A DNA stretch of 64,000 bases, from positions 1 through 64,000 of the forward strand of contig NZ_CP011120.1 in the NCBI RefSeq assembly GCF_001628715.1, in the 5' to 3' direction. The position numbers and the translations under genes are program-made. Source of the DNA: Acetobacter oryzifermentans (GTDB taxonomy: Bacteria; Pseudomonadota; Alphaproteobacteria; Acetobacterales; Acetobacteraceae). Positions 1 to 8,486 of the stretch are shown here, in pieces; position 1 is the stretch's first letter; the number at the start of each line of letters is the position of its first letter. The notes beneath the pieces were generated by a model. It did not search any database. It saw only the letters and a list, made by a program, of their open reading frames with translations, and had not been told where the DNA came from.

Positions 1-369
1 GCTTAGATGTCCTGCCACGTCTTTGTTCACACTGTCCACGCCCCTCTTCCTATAAAAAAAGAAAGAAATAGGTTTGTAGTTGTTTAAAAGTACTGTGAAT
101 GGTGGGGTACCCGGTATTCCAAAAATGTACCCCAGCTTTCCCACACTGTGTACAGATTTTAGGGTATTGGAAAACAAGGACTTTTTGAAGTTATCCAGAA
201 AGTACCCGTACGGGGTTGTGTACAACTCACCGGTTTATCGTTTTAAAGGGTTGTGCCCGGTACTCGGTACGTCGCAGTTATGAGTTCCGTACAATCCACA
301 TGTACCCCGGTACTCAGGTGAGTACTCACAGGCCATTTTTTTACGAGTACCTGAACGGGACTCGAATTG
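1..369. other. Non-coding GTAC-dense region, candidate replication origin flank
   Basis: No convincing gene lies here. The tetramer GTAC occurs 15 times between 90 and 385, many copies at the centre of longer palindromes (105-112, 205-214, 321-332, 379-388). DnaA-box-like nonamers (consensus TTATNCACA) with one mismatch are at 23-31 (TTGTTCACA), 191-199 (TTATCCAGA) and, on the other strand, 217-225 (TGTGTACAA). An AT-rich stretch lies at about 50-90. The next gene is maf, which sits beside oriC in many alphaproteobacteria. That this is oriC or its edge is an inference; the window starts inside the region, so its left limit is unknown. Confidence 0.5.
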
Positions 370-1002
370 ATGCAGGATTTAGTACTAATGCCGACTCCAT
401 TACAGAACAGAGATTCGAAACTGCTTTTGGCGAGTGGTTCTTTTTCTAGGCGCAAGATGCTTGAGGATGTTGGACTGGATTTTGATGTCCAGGTTGGAGA
501 TGTAAATGAAGACATCCTTAAAGCTGCAGGCAAACGTGAGGGATGGAAGCCTGAGGCTGTAGCTCTTGGGTTGGCTGAGGCCAAGGCGCTTTCTGTCCAG
601 CAGCCAGATGCTTTTATTATTGGCGCAGATCAGATGTTGTCCTGCGATTCCATATGGTATGATAAGCCTAAGGATCTGGCGCAGGCCCGTGAGCAACTTC
701 TGGCGTTAAGAGGCCATACCCATATTTTACATACGGCGGTTGCACTCTGTCGGAATGGTCAGGTGGTATGGCAGCATGTTGACCAGCCCCGTTTGACCAT
801 GCGTTTGTTTTCTGAAGCTTTTCTGGACGCCTATTTGCAAACCGAAGGCCCTGCGTGTCTGGCTTCTGTGGGTGCATATCGGTTGGAAGGGCCAGGTTTG
901 CAGCTTTTTGCGTATATAGAAGGAGATTCTTTTTCCATTCAGGGGTTGCCTCTTCTGCCGCTTCTTGAAGTGTTGAGAGAGATGAAGGTGATTTTTTACT
1001 GA
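370..1002 (+). CDS. maf: Maf family nucleotide pyrophosphatase
   Basis: Maf-family pyrophosphatases hydrolyse non-canonical or modified nucleoside triphosphates and have been linked to arrest of septation. The product of about 210 residues has the N-terminal signature LLLASGSFSRR, the central IGADQ motif, a KP dipeptide and the C-terminal block SVGAYRLEGPG followed by IEGD and GLPLLPLL, typical of the Maf protein found near oriC in alphaproteobacteria. The length fits the family (about 190-210). ATG codons at 370 and 388 are both possible; an in-frame TTG at 367 is less likely. The 388 start overlaps a GTAC palindrome, so the upstream cluster may affect its expression. The oriC-linked partners aroE and coaE do not follow; a tRNA gene does. 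Confidence 0.9.
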   Translation: MQDLVLMPTPLQNRDSKLLLASGSFSRRKMLEDVGLDFDVQVGDVNEDILKAAGKREGWKPEAVALGLAEAKALSVQQPDAFIIGADQMLSCDSIWYDKPKDLAQAREQLLALRGHTHILHTAVALCRNGQVVWQHVDQPRLTMRLFSEAFLDAYLQTEGPACLASVGAYRLEGPGLQLFAYIEGDSFSIQGLPLLPLLEVLREMKVIFY

Positions 1003-1061
1003 AAATAGGGGCTTGCCTGTTATGGGCAGACCATGTAAGAGGCTGTGCACAAGAACGATGT

Positions 1062-1137
1062 GGGGCCATAGCTCAGTTGGGAGAGCGCCTGAATGGCATT
1101 CAGGAGGTCGTCGGTTCGATCCCGATTGGCTCCACCA
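1062..1137 (+). tRNA. tRNA-Ala (anticodon GGC)
   Basis: A full cloverleaf can be drawn: acceptor GGGGCCA pairs with TGGCTCC (one G-U pair), D-arm GCTCAGTTGGGAGAGC, anticodon arm CCTGA/TCAGG with loop ATGGCAT giving anticodon GGC, and T-arm with GGTTCGATCCC. CCA is encoded. The gene ends at 1137 and is followed by an AT-rich stretch. Confidence 0.97.
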
Positions 1138-1451
1138 GTTCCCGTCGAAATATCCAATAAAATTGCGAAGATAGTAATCACTTATAGGTTTTTACCTTCT
1201 GTTAAGATAAATAATATAGTTTCTTACCAAATATATATCTTATATTTTAGCATGAAACATACACAATTATTAAGTAAATGTGAATACTTATATTATAAAA
1301 TTGAGAACACTATATTCTGTGTAATGCGCCTCAATATAAATATAAGGCACTTTCATGGTGGAAATTTCTACCTAGTGTTTCTGTTTTGAAGACGTGATGC
1401 AATTTCTATGTGTCGTCAGGTCGCCCTACTTGGGGATGCAGGTGGACGCTG
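1138..1451. other. AT-rich gene-free gap after tRNA-Ala
   Basis: About 310 bp without a convincing gene. From about 1150 to 1390 the sequence is much richer in A and T than its surroundings, with many short TATA and AATA runs. An open frame that starts inside the tRNA runs through it, but its composition and lack of a start signal argue against coding. No repeat of the tRNA 3' end was seen, so there is no direct sign of an integrated element. Confidence 0.6.
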
Positions 1452-1479
1452 TTGATATCGGCCTGTAAGAAAATATACG
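1452..1479 (+). promoter_or_regulatory. Possible sigma70-type promoter of pgm
   Basis: TTGATA (1452-1457) and TATACG (1474-1479) are separated by 16 bp, about 30 bp before the pgm start. The match to the -35/-10 consensus is fair. This is a by-eye prediction only. Confidence 0.35.
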
Positions 1480-1509
1480 CTTTTTCGTATTGTATTTCGG
1501 GAGCAGCTA

Positions 1510-3177
1510 ATGCCCAGCATAAGCCCATTTGCCGGCAAGCCGGTCGATCCAGACCGCCTTGTTAATATCGATGCCTTGCTTGATGCCTATTACACCCGTA
1601 AGCCTGATCCTGCTATTGCAACGCAGCGTGTTGCGTTTGGTACGTCGGGGCATCGTGGGTCTGCGTTGACCACCAGTTTCAATGAAAACCACATTCTGGC
1701 GATCAGTCAGGCGATAGCTGACTACCGCAAGGGCACCGGCATTACTGGGCCACTATTTATCGGCATTGATACTCATGCGCTCTCGCGGCCAGCGTTAAAA
1801 TCCGCGCTGGAAGTATTTGCGGCAAATGGCGTGGAAGTTCGCATTGATGCGCAGGATGGCTATACTCCCACGCCAGTCATCTCGCACGCGATTCTGACTT
1901 ATAATCGCGACCGCAGTAGTGATTTGGCTGATGGCGTGGTTATTACGCCATCGCATAACCCGCCGGAAGATGGTGGCTATAAGTACAATCCTCCCCATGG
2001 CGGGCCGGCGGATACCGATATTACCAAGGTGGTGGAAAACGCGGCCAACGACTACATGGCCAAGAACATGGAAGGCGTAAAGCGCGTCGGCCTTGAAGAG
2101 GCGCTGAAAGTTCCCACCACAAAGCGCCATGACTACATTACCCCGTATGTGGATGACTTAGCTGCCGTGGTGGACATGGATGTCATTCGGGAATCCGGCG
2201 TGTCCATAGGTATCGATCCGCTAGGTGGGGCTGCAGTGGATTACTGGCAGCCGATCATAGACAAATACGGCATCAATGCTACGATTGTTAGCAAGGAAGT
2301 AGATCCGACCTTTCGTTTCATGACTGCTGACTGGGACGGGAAGATCCGCATGGATTGCTCTTCTCCCTATGCTATGGCCCGCTTGGTCGGGATGAAGGAT
2401 AAGTTCGACATCGCTTTTGCCAATGATACTGATGCTGACCGTCATGGCATTGTGTCGGGTAAATACGGGCTTATGAATCCCAATCACTATCTTGCCGTTG
2501 CGATTGAATACCTGTTCAAAAACCGTGAAAACTGGAACGCCCATGCAGGCGTGGGCAAAACGGTGGTTAGCAGCGGCATGATTGATCGCGTGGCTAATGA
2601 AATCGGCCGCAAGTTGGTGGAGGTGCCAGTCGGGTTCAAGTGGTTCGTTGATGGTTTGTACCACGGCACATTGGGCTTTGGTGGGGAAGAAAGCGCAGGC
2701 GCGTCCTTCCTGCGCCGTGCTGGTACGGTATGGAGTACAGATAAGGACGGCATTATTCTTGGCCTACTTGCAGCCGAGATGACCGCTCGTACCAAGCGTA
2801 CCCCCGGGGCTGCATATGAGGACATGACAAAACGTCTCGGCACGCCGTACTATGCGCGGATTGATGCCCCGGCTACTCCGGAGGAGAAGGCTATCCTGAA
2901 AAATCTATCTCCTGAGCAGATCGGCATGACCGAACTGGCGGGAGAGCCGATCATCACGACCCTAACTAACGCGCCGGGTAACGGGGCAGCCATTGGTGGC
3001 CTGAAGGTTTCAGCTAAAGATGGCTGGTTTGCTGCGCGTCCATCGGGTACAGAAAACGTCTATAAAATCTATGCTGAAAGCTTCAAGAGCGAGGCACACC
3101 TCAAGGCTATCCAGACTGAAGCGCAAAACGCAATTTCTGCATTGTTTGCTCAGGTAGCTGAAAAGAAAGCGGGCTGA
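1510..3177 (+). CDS. pgm: Phosphoglucomutase (alpha-D-glucose phosphate-specific)
   Basis: Interconverts glucose 1-phosphate and glucose 6-phosphate, linking glycolysis and the pentose pathway to UDP-glucose, cellulose, glycogen and glucan synthesis. The 555-residue product has the size of E. coli Pgm. It carries the phosphoserine loop [11 protein letters not shown], the metal-binding DTDADRHG, the sugar-binding GGEESAG, and a C-terminal phosphate-binding [10 protein letters not shown]. The start ATG at 1510 follows a GGGAG ribosome-binding site. The gene stands alone; an imperfect stem-loop at about 3193-3216 follows it. The UDP-glucose made through this enzyme could feed the opgGH genes at 45.7-49.4 kb. 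Confidence 0.97.
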   Translation: MPSISPFAGKPVDPDRLVNIDALLDAYYTRKPDPAIATQRVAFGTSGHRGSALTTSFNENHILAISQAIADYRKGTGITGPLFIGIDTHALSRPALKSALEVFAANGVEVRIDAQDGYTPTPVISHAILTYNRDRSSDLADGVVITPSHNPPEDGGYKYNPPHGGPADTDITKVVENAANDYMAKNMEGVKRVGLEEALKVPTTKRHDYITPYVDDLAAVVDMDVIRESGVSIGIDPLGGAAVDYWQPIIDKYGINATIVSKEVDPTFRFMTADWDGKIRMDCSSPYAMARLVGMKDKFDIAFANDTDADRHGIVSGKYGLMNPNHYLAVAIEYLFKNRENWNAHAGVGKTVVSSGMIDRVANEIGRKLVEVPVGFKWFVDGLYHGTLGFGGEESAGASFLRRAGTVWSTDKDGIILGLLAAEMTARTKRTPGAAYEDMTKRLGTPYYARIDAPATPEEKAILKNLSPEQIGMTELAGEPIITTLTNAPGNGAAIGGLKVSAKDGWFAARPSGTENVYKIYAESFKSEAHLKAIQTEAQNAISALFAQVAEKKAG

Positions 3178-3288
3178 TTTTAGCATCACTTCCCATGTCC
3201 CTTCATTGGGGCATGGTTGGTGTTGGCGGCTCCTCAGTAAGCATCAAGTGTACCGGCAGGCGTTTTATTCTTCTACTGCTTAAGCTAC

Positions 3289-3768
3289 TTATTCATTTGG
3301 AAATGTCAGTGGGCGTAAACGGGGCTTTTGTGCTTTAGTTACCAGCGTATCCAAAGCGGAAAGAAAACGGGATCGATCTGTTTTTCCAAATACGCTTCCA
3401 CCCGGTGTCATGACACCGGCTGAACGCAAATCTGTCATCAGGTTACGCACTGCCAACGCCATACCAATGGCATCTTCATCCAAAATTCGCCCTTTAGGCT
3501 CAAGAACATAGGCGCCTTTTTCAACACATCGCGCTGCCAGCGGAATATCTGCTGTAATCACGATGTCTCTGTCTGATACGCGCTCGGCAATCCAATCGTC
3601 TGCCATGTCTGGCCCTGCATCTACCACTATGCGCTCAATCAGAGGTGAATCTGGAACCATAATCATTCTGTTTGAGACAATGAAAACATGCAGATTGTAA
3701 CGACTGGCCACACGATAGACCTCGTTTTTTACGGGGCACGCGTCAGAATCAACAAAAATACGAATCAT
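3289..3768 (-). CDS. yaiI: YaiI/YqxD family protein (UPF0178)
   Basis: The protein has 159 residues and no proven biochemical function. The opening pattern IRIFVDSDACPVK and the later VVDAGPDMADDWIAE and DIVITADIPLA are characteristic of the UPF0178 (DUF188) family, whose acidic cluster suggests a PIN-like nuclease fold. The length matches the family (about 150). It is convergent with pgm and stands apart from its other neighbour, so context gives no clue to its role. Confidence 0.9.
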   Translation of the reverse strand: MIRIFVDSDACPVKNEVYRVASRYNLHVFIVSNRMIMVPDSPLIERIVVDAGPDMADDWIAERVSDRDIVITADIPLAARCVEKGAYVLEPKGRILDEDAIGMALAVRNLMTDLRSAGVMTPGGSVFGKTDRSRFLSALDTLVTKAQKPRLRPLTFPNE

Positions 3769-4009
3769 ATAGCTAATGTGCAGCAGGAAGGCTGCAATCG
3801 CAAATTACGGCTTTAGCATGGGGTAATCTCTTCCTTATTATGTAAAGTTGGGGATACTTTGCACGCAATCTTTCTATCCAGAAGCAAAAGCAGAACATTT
3901 TTCTTTTAAATTTATGCCTTTTTTCAGACACAAGCCTTTGTCATTAGTCAAAAAGCAGACAAGGTGTTTATGCACTTTGTTACGGTAAAGATTTTATAAG
4001 GCGAATCTG

Positions 4010-4534
4010 ATGAAAAAAGTTTTGATGGCTACAGCGCTGACGCTGGGAATGATGACCTCAGCAGTTTCTTTTGCACACGCACAGGAAGCCTCTCCGGCTG
4101 TTGGCGCACCTCCGCCGGGTGGCCCGGGCTGTGGTCCGATGCATCATCATGGGATGGGTGGTCCTATTCTGAATCTGGATGGCGTTAAGCTGACCTCTGC
4201 TCAGAAGAAAAAGCTGAAAGCTATTTTTGATGCAAACAAGCCTTCAGACCCGAAAGCGGACATGGAGCAGATTCACAGCCTGCACCAGCAGGAACGTGAA
4301 GTGCTGACGACACCGGGTCCGGTTGATCAGGCTAAGTTGCAGCAGATTGAACAGCAGATCAGCACCATGCAGACCGAGCGTGCAACACAGCGCCTGCAGG
4401 TTGAAACGCAGGTTCATGATATTCTGACCAAGAAACAGCTGAAGCAGATTGCCGAACGCCCTGAACCCCAGATGCCGCCAATGTGCGGAAATGGTGCACC
4501 TCCGGCTCCGCCGGCCGCAACCGAAAGCAAATAA
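4010..4534 (+). CDS. Periplasmic LTXXQ (Spy/CpxP-like) protein
   Basis: A 174-residue exported protein. Residues 1-24 form a signal peptide ending AHA. A Gly/Pro-rich stretch with a His cluster (MHHHGMGG) follows, then the LTSAQ motif typical of Spy/CpxP-type periplasmic chaperones, and a long amphipathic, Gln-rich helical region with a second degenerate repeat around TKKQLKQIAE. The C-terminus is Pro/Ala-rich. In enterobacteria this family binds unfolded proteins in the envelope or modulates envelope stress signalling. The His cluster hints at metal binding, but that is inference. It is transcribed alone and ends in a strong terminator. Confidence 0.75.
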   Translation: MKKVLMATALTLGMMTSAVSFAHAQEASPAVGAPPPGGPGCGPMHHHGMGGPILNLDGVKLTSAQKKKLKAIFDANKPSDPKADMEQIHSLHQQEREVLTTPGPVDQAKLQQIEQQISTMQTERATQRLQVETQVHDILTKKQLKQIAERPEPQMPPMCGNGAPPAPPAATESK

Positions 4535-4542
4535 GCTTCTAC

Positions 4543-4576
4543 AAAAAAGCTGCCAGATATTCTGGCAGCTTTTTTT
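4543..4576 (+). terminator. Rho-independent terminator of the LTXXQ gene
   Basis: Stem AGCTGCCAGA/TCTGGCAGCT around a short loop, flanked by an A-run before and a T-run after, just downstream of the stop codon at 4534. Confidence 0.9.
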
Positions 4577-4669
4577 ATGCCTGAGCATTGATGCGTTGTG
4601 TCTGCATTCATAGACAAATGGTGCAGATCAAGAGAAAAAACAGAACGTTTTTTCTCGGTGCCTGATATC

Positions 4670-5911
4670 ATGACAACATCTTCTACCCATCCTGCCCTTT
4701 TTAAAAATGGGCTGCCGCTGCAGCTTATCCTGCTTTTGGGGCTTGTTACGGCAATTGGCCCACTTGCTACAGACATGTATCTTCCGGCTTTTCCTGATGT
4801 TGAACGGGATTTGGGCGGTGGCGCTGGTTCTGCTCAGTTTACACTGGGGGCATGGTTTCTAGGGCTGGCGTTTGGTCAATTCTCTCAAGGCCCGCTGTCA
4901 GATAGGTTTGGGCGCAAGGTTCCTTTGGTTATAGGGCTTGCAGTCTTTGCTGTTGCATCTGCCATGTGTGCTGTGGTGCGGGATTATCATCTGTTCTGTA
5001 TCATGCGTTTTATTGGTGCATTTGGTGGCTCTGCCAGCGCAGTTATTCCGCGTGCCATTGTAAGAGATGTGGCAACCGGCAAAAAAGGTGCGCATATTAT
5101 GGCGCAGCTTACACTGGTGTTTGGTGTGATGCCTGTGTTGGCCCCCAGCATGGGGAGCTTGGTGCTGGAATTTGGGAACTGGCGGTGGATATTCTGGAGT
5201 GGCACCCTATACGCCATTCTGGGTATGGTTGGCATTATATACATGCTGCCAGATACGCTGTCCCCCGCGCATCGGATGCGCTTGGCGCCTTTCGAAATTT
5301 TTACCCGTTACCGCACGATCCTGCGTGAACCTGTTTTTCTTTCCAATGCGCTTATCACAACATTTTCTACTTTTGTGATGTTCGCCTATCTGGGAAGCGC
5401 GCCTGTTCTGTTTGAACAGGTTCTTCATTTTTCTCCCACAGCTTTTGGCGTGTTTTTTGGTGCAAATGCTGCTGCTTTTATTTTGGGAACCCAGATTAAC
5501 GGCAGACTTGTGCATAGGTTTGCCATGCCTGCTTTGCTAGAGGCCGCCATTGTCTGGGCTTTGGTGATGGGCGGCATTTTTGTGGTAGTGGCTTGTTCCG
5601 GTTTGGCAGGTCTTGCGCATCCGTGGCTGACATGTGGGCTGATTACATGCATTACCGGCGCATTGGGGTTTATTGGGCCAAACGGTACCGTAATGGCATT
5701 TTCACGCCATGCACATCAGGCAGGTAGTGCTTCTGCCTTGCTTGGCACAATGCAGTTTAGCCTTGGCTCATTAAGCAGTGTTCTGGTGGGTATTTTGCCC
5801 GGAGGCGGCGCTATTCCAACAGCTATTGGCATGATGACAGGTGTTATCGGCATGGTCTGTGCCAATATCCTGCGCCGCAGGCATACAGACAAAGCAGAGC
5901 ATGAATATTAA
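4670..5911 (+). CDS. Bcr/CflA family multidrug efflux transporter (MFS)
   Basis: A 12-helix major facilitator of about 413 residues. The segment TDMYLPAFPDVERDLG after the first helix and LSDRFGRKVPL in the first cytoplasmic loop are hallmarks of the Bcr/CflA drug:proton antiporters (bicyclomycin, chloramphenicol or sulfonamide export in E. coli). The longer reading frame opens at 4598, but the ATG at 4670 gives the usual family N-terminus and length. The substrate cannot be told from sequence. The gene is followed by a convergent operon on the other strand, with no clear terminator between. Confidence 0.85.
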   Translation: MTTSSTHPALFKNGLPLQLILLLGLVTAIGPLATDMYLPAFPDVERDLGGGAGSAQFTLGAWFLGLAFGQFSQGPLSDRFGRKVPLVIGLAVFAVASAMCAVVRDYHLFCIMRFIGAFGGSASAVIPRAIVRDVATGKKGAHIMAQLTLVFGVMPVLAPSMGSLVLEFGNWRWIFWSGTLYAILGMVGIIYMLPDTLSPAHRMRLAPFEIFTRYRTILREPVFLSNALITTFSTFVMFAYLGSAPVLFEQVLHFSPTAFGVFFGANAAAFILGTQINGRLVHRFAMPALLEAAIVWALVMGGIFVVVACSGLAGLAHPWLTCGLITCITGALGFIGPNGTVMAFSRHAHQAGSASALLGTMQFSLGSLSSVLVGILPGGGAIPTAIGMMTGVIGMVCANILRRRHTDKAEHEY

Positions 5912-5940
5912 ATTAAAGCGCGCAGGGAAGATCTCTGACG

Positions 5941-6327
5941 TTAATGGCTAGAAGACCTATCAGACGGTTTGCCGTAAATAGCTTGGGTTTGTGGGGTAAC
6001 AGTATGCCCGTCTTCTGTTTCCATGGATCCAATAGCGCCAGAACCTGCATCGGGCAGTGTTTCGTAACGTTCTTCAGGTTTGGGGGGCTGAGCCTCTGCT
6101 GGCTTGCCCTCACGGGCGGCTTGGGCTTCTCGCAGGTTTTCTTCCTGTTCTGCCGCCTTGGCTTCTGCCGGAGCAGCTTCGGGCAAAAAGCGTCCTGGCC
6201 GCTCTGGGGGAACGTCAATATTTTCCCCCTCAATAGGCCCGTGACATGCCACCAGCAGTGGAGAGACCAATAGAAGGTTTCCGATCAGGGTGCCTGTTTT
6301 TTTCGCCAGAAGCATGGACGGGTTCAT
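5941..6327 (-). CDS. Small Pro/Glu-rich lipoprotein
   Basis: A 128-residue putative lipoprotein. A hydrophobic N-terminal segment ends in the lipobox LVAC, with the cysteine at about residue 28. The rest is polar and low in complexity, rich in Glu, Ala and Pro (PAEAQPPKPEE). It matches no family I recognise. It is the last gene of the minus-strand group cnoX, Lon-N, Trm112-like, lipoprotein and lies about 30 nt after the Trm112-like gene, so it is probably co-transcribed. Confidence 0.65.
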   Translation of the reverse strand: MNPSMLLAKKTGTLIGNLLLVSPLLVACHGPIEGENIDVPPERPGRFLPEAAPAEAKAAEQEENLREAQAAREGKPAEAQPPKPEERYETLPDAGSGAIGSMETEDGHTVTPQTQAIYGKPSDRSSSH

Positions 6328-6357
6328 TGTAAAGGAGAAAAAGAGAAAACTGTGAGA

Positions 6358-6543
6358 TCAGCTTTCTAGGCGGCGTGCTTCATCTGGCAGCATGATGGGG
6401 ATGCCATCACGGATAGGAAAGGCAAGACCAGCTTTTTTGCTGATCAGTTCATTTGTTTCAGCATTGTAAGTCAGAGGCCCTTTGGTAACAGGGCACACAA
6501 GCACCGAAAGAAGCCGGGAATCAAGCGGAGGTGTGTCAGACAT
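6358..6543 (-). CDS. Trm112-like small protein (YcaR family)
   Basis: A 61-residue protein with the pattern [14 protein letters not shown], then [20 protein letters not shown], which identifies the Trm112/YcaR (DUF343) family. Eukaryotic and archaeal Trm112 activates methyltransferases; the bacterial proteins are less well understood. Only one Cys of the usual zinc site remains (CPVTKG), as in many bacterial members. It lies 26 nt after the Lon-N gene in the same operon. Confidence 0.88.
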   Translation of the reverse strand: MSDTPPLDSRLLSVLVCPVTKGPLTYNAETNELISKKAGLAFPIRDGIPIMLPDEARRLES

Positions 6544-6569
6544 CAGTTCTCTGTTCCTCAGTAAAAGGT

Positions 6570-7274
6570 TCAGGAAGGCGGGCCTTCCTGTTCCGGACCA
6601 GACAGGTCTAGCAGTGTTTGCAGCACCCGCACACGGTCAGTTAGATCTTCGGCATCAAGCAATGCCTGTTTTTCTGCCGGAGGGAAAGGACAGATCATGG
6701 GCAATGTTACAAGCAAGATATCATCATCCATCTGTTCCAGCAGAGACCAACGTGCCTGTAGCCCTTTTTTCTGGAAATAACGCCGCATGGAGCCCAGAAG
6801 CTTTTCCCGGTCAAACGGAGCAGACGGAATTTCGTTCAGATCCCCAGCAAAAGTGGAAACATCTATCCTTGCTTGCCGATACCCACGTGTTTCTCCTGTT
6901 TCACGCAGGAGCCTAAAGCGCGTAAGGCCTGCAAGTGTAACGGCATAAGTTCCATCGGCGCGTTCAGTAAAGGAAACAATCCGGCCAAGGCACCCTATGG
7001 GGTACAGTGGCGGGGCGCTGTTCGCTTCATCTTCTTCTTCCCGCCAACGCGGCTGGATCATGCCTATCAGGCGCTGCGTTGCCAGTGCATCTTCCACCAA
7101 TGCAATATAGCGTGGTTCAAATACGTTAAGCGGCAGTCTTCCTCGTGGCAGAAGAACAACGCCGCTTAACGGAAACAGACCAATTTCCGGAGGGATATCG
7201 GCTAAAGTGACATCCCCTAGTTTGGGAACTCGCCGGGGGATGTCATCTTCATCTTGAAAAAATACTGCAGCCAA
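6570..7274 (-). CDS. Lon N-terminal-domain protein
   Basis: A 234-residue protein consisting of the LON substrate-binding domain without the AAA+ and protease parts. Visible features are [15 protein letters not shown] and [10 protein letters not shown] near the N-terminus and [10 protein letters not shown] in the middle. Such stand-alone LON domains are common in alphaproteobacteria and are thought to bind proteins, but their role is not established. The gene follows cnoX by 14 nt. A thioredoxin-fold chaperone next to a substrate-recognition domain suggests a joint part in protein quality control; this is inference from context. Confidence 0.9.
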   Translation of the reverse strand: MAAVFFQDEDDIPRRVPKLGDVTLADIPPEIGLFPLSGVVLLPRGRLPLNVFEPRYIALVEDALATQRLIGMIQPRWREEEDEANSAPPLYPIGCLGRIVSFTERADGTYAVTLAGLTRFRLLRETGETRGYRQARIDVSTFAGDLNEIPSAPFDREKLLGSMRRYFQKKGLQARWSLLEQMDDDILLVTLPMICPFPPAEKQALLDAEDLTDRVRVLQTLLDLSGPEQEGPPS

Positions 7275-7288
7275 AAAGTTTTACATCC

Positions 7289-8248
7289 TCATGAAAACAG
7301 CATGGAGGACAGACGACGGCGCGAAACCGCAGTTGCGGGTTCTTCATTACCCCATGCTTCAAAAAAACGCAGAAGCTGCTGTTTGGCAGCCCCTTCCTTC
7401 CAGTTACGGTCTGCCTTGATGATATGTAGCAGTTCATTCGCGGCTTCTTCGCGTTTTCCGGCAGCATTCAGGGCTGTTGCCAGTTCGCAGCGTGCTTCAA
7501 AATCTTCCGGGTTGGCGGCAAGGCGTGCGTGAATGCTTTCCATTTCCTCTGCCGCCTTGCGTCCTTCCTTTTTCAGGTCCAGCGCAGCGCGTGCGCCAGC
7601 CACTTCCGGGCTATCGGTTATTTTAGCAGGTACATCTGCCAGAGCGGCAACAGCGGCATCTTCATCATCCAGCGCCAACATCGCGCGGATAAGCCCACCC
7701 CATGCACGTGGGTTTTCTGGCTCTTCCCCAATAACAGAGGAATACAGTTCTGCCGCACGGGCTGGCATTTCAGTTTCCAGCGCCACATCTGCTTCACGCA
7801 GTTGTTCTGTTGCAGGCAGAATGCCGCCACCGCTGCTTTTTAGAATGTTTTCGACAAACTTCTTGATTTCGCTTTCCGGCAAAGCGCCTTGGAACAGATC
7901 CAGAATCTGCCCTTTCCAGAAGGCCGCAACCAATGGAATAGACTGTAGCGGCAAGCCAACCTGCGCAAGCTGCCCAGCTAGAGCACGGTTTGCTTCAATA
8001 TCAATTTTAACCAAGCGCACTTTGCCACGTGCTGCTGTCACCACTTTTTCCAGCACAGGAGCAAGTTGCTTGCATGGGCCACACCAATCTGCCCAGAAAT
8101 CAACTAACACAGGAACAGAACGGCTTGCTTCAATCACATCCTGCATGAATGTGGCCTGAGACCCATCCGTAATCACGGGTGCCGTGCTCTGAGGTGCTAT
8201 GGTGCCGTTTTGTGTATCAGACTGCGGCTGACCGAGAAGGTGTTCCAT
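7289..8248 (-). CDS. cnoX: Thioredoxin-TPR co-chaperone CnoX (YbbN-like)
   Basis: A 319-residue protein with an N-terminal thioredoxin domain (active site WCGPC at about residues 55-59, inside VDFWADWCGPCKQL) and a C-terminal helical TPR region from about residue 140. This is the CnoX/YbbN layout: a holdase that protects proteins from oxidative damage and hands them to GroEL or DnaK. E. coli CnoX lacks the full CXXC, whereas this protein keeps both cysteines, so it may also be redox-active as reported for some alphaproteobacterial members. It is the first gene of a four-gene minus-strand operon. GTTC occurs twice around its start codon (8242-8254) with 5-nt spacing, unlike a standard LexA box. 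Confidence 0.9.
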   Translation of the reverse strand: MEHLLGQPQSDTQNGTIAPQSTAPVITDGSQATFMQDVIEASRSVPVLVDFWADWCGPCKQLAPVLEKVVTAARGKVRLVKIDIEANRALAGQLAQVGLPLQSIPLVAAFWKGQILDLFQGALPESEIKKFVENILKSSGGGILPATEQLREADVALETEMPARAAELYSSVIGEEPENPRAWGGLIRAMLALDDEDAAVAALADVPAKITDSPEVAGARAALDLKKEGRKAAEEMESIHARLAANPEDFEARCELATALNAAGKREEAANELLHIIKADRNWKEGAAKQQLLRFFEAWGNEEPATAVSRRRLSSMLFS

Positions 8249-8486
8249 ATGTTCCTGTATCCTTAATCCAATGCTGCGGTCAGTATGGAAAATATCCTTC
8301 TGGCCGACTTTGATCTGTTTATATGTTCTAGATGGTCAATCAGAGCATGATGCGCAATGGCAATTAGGGCATGGCTTGCCCATATCAGATTAAAGACAAT
8401 GGCTGTCGCCGCCTTATCACGCATTGCATGAAGGTGGCCTTAGGCGGCATACTAGGACAAAACAGGAACGGCGGCAGATTTCTTAC

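Noticed and set aside
80..449. Short open frames within the left non-coding region
   Set aside because: They overlap each other, lack ribosome-binding sites and run through the GTAC repeats; no family pattern is seen.
1093..1389. A 98-codon frame starting inside tRNA-Ala
   Set aside because: It begins in the tRNA anticodon region and runs through extremely AT-rich sequence with no protein-like pattern.
8242..8254. GTTC repeated near the cnoX start as a LexA box
   Set aside because: The spacing between half-sites is 5 nt, not the 7 nt of the alphaproteobacterial box, and it overlaps the cnoX start codon more than any uvrA promoter.
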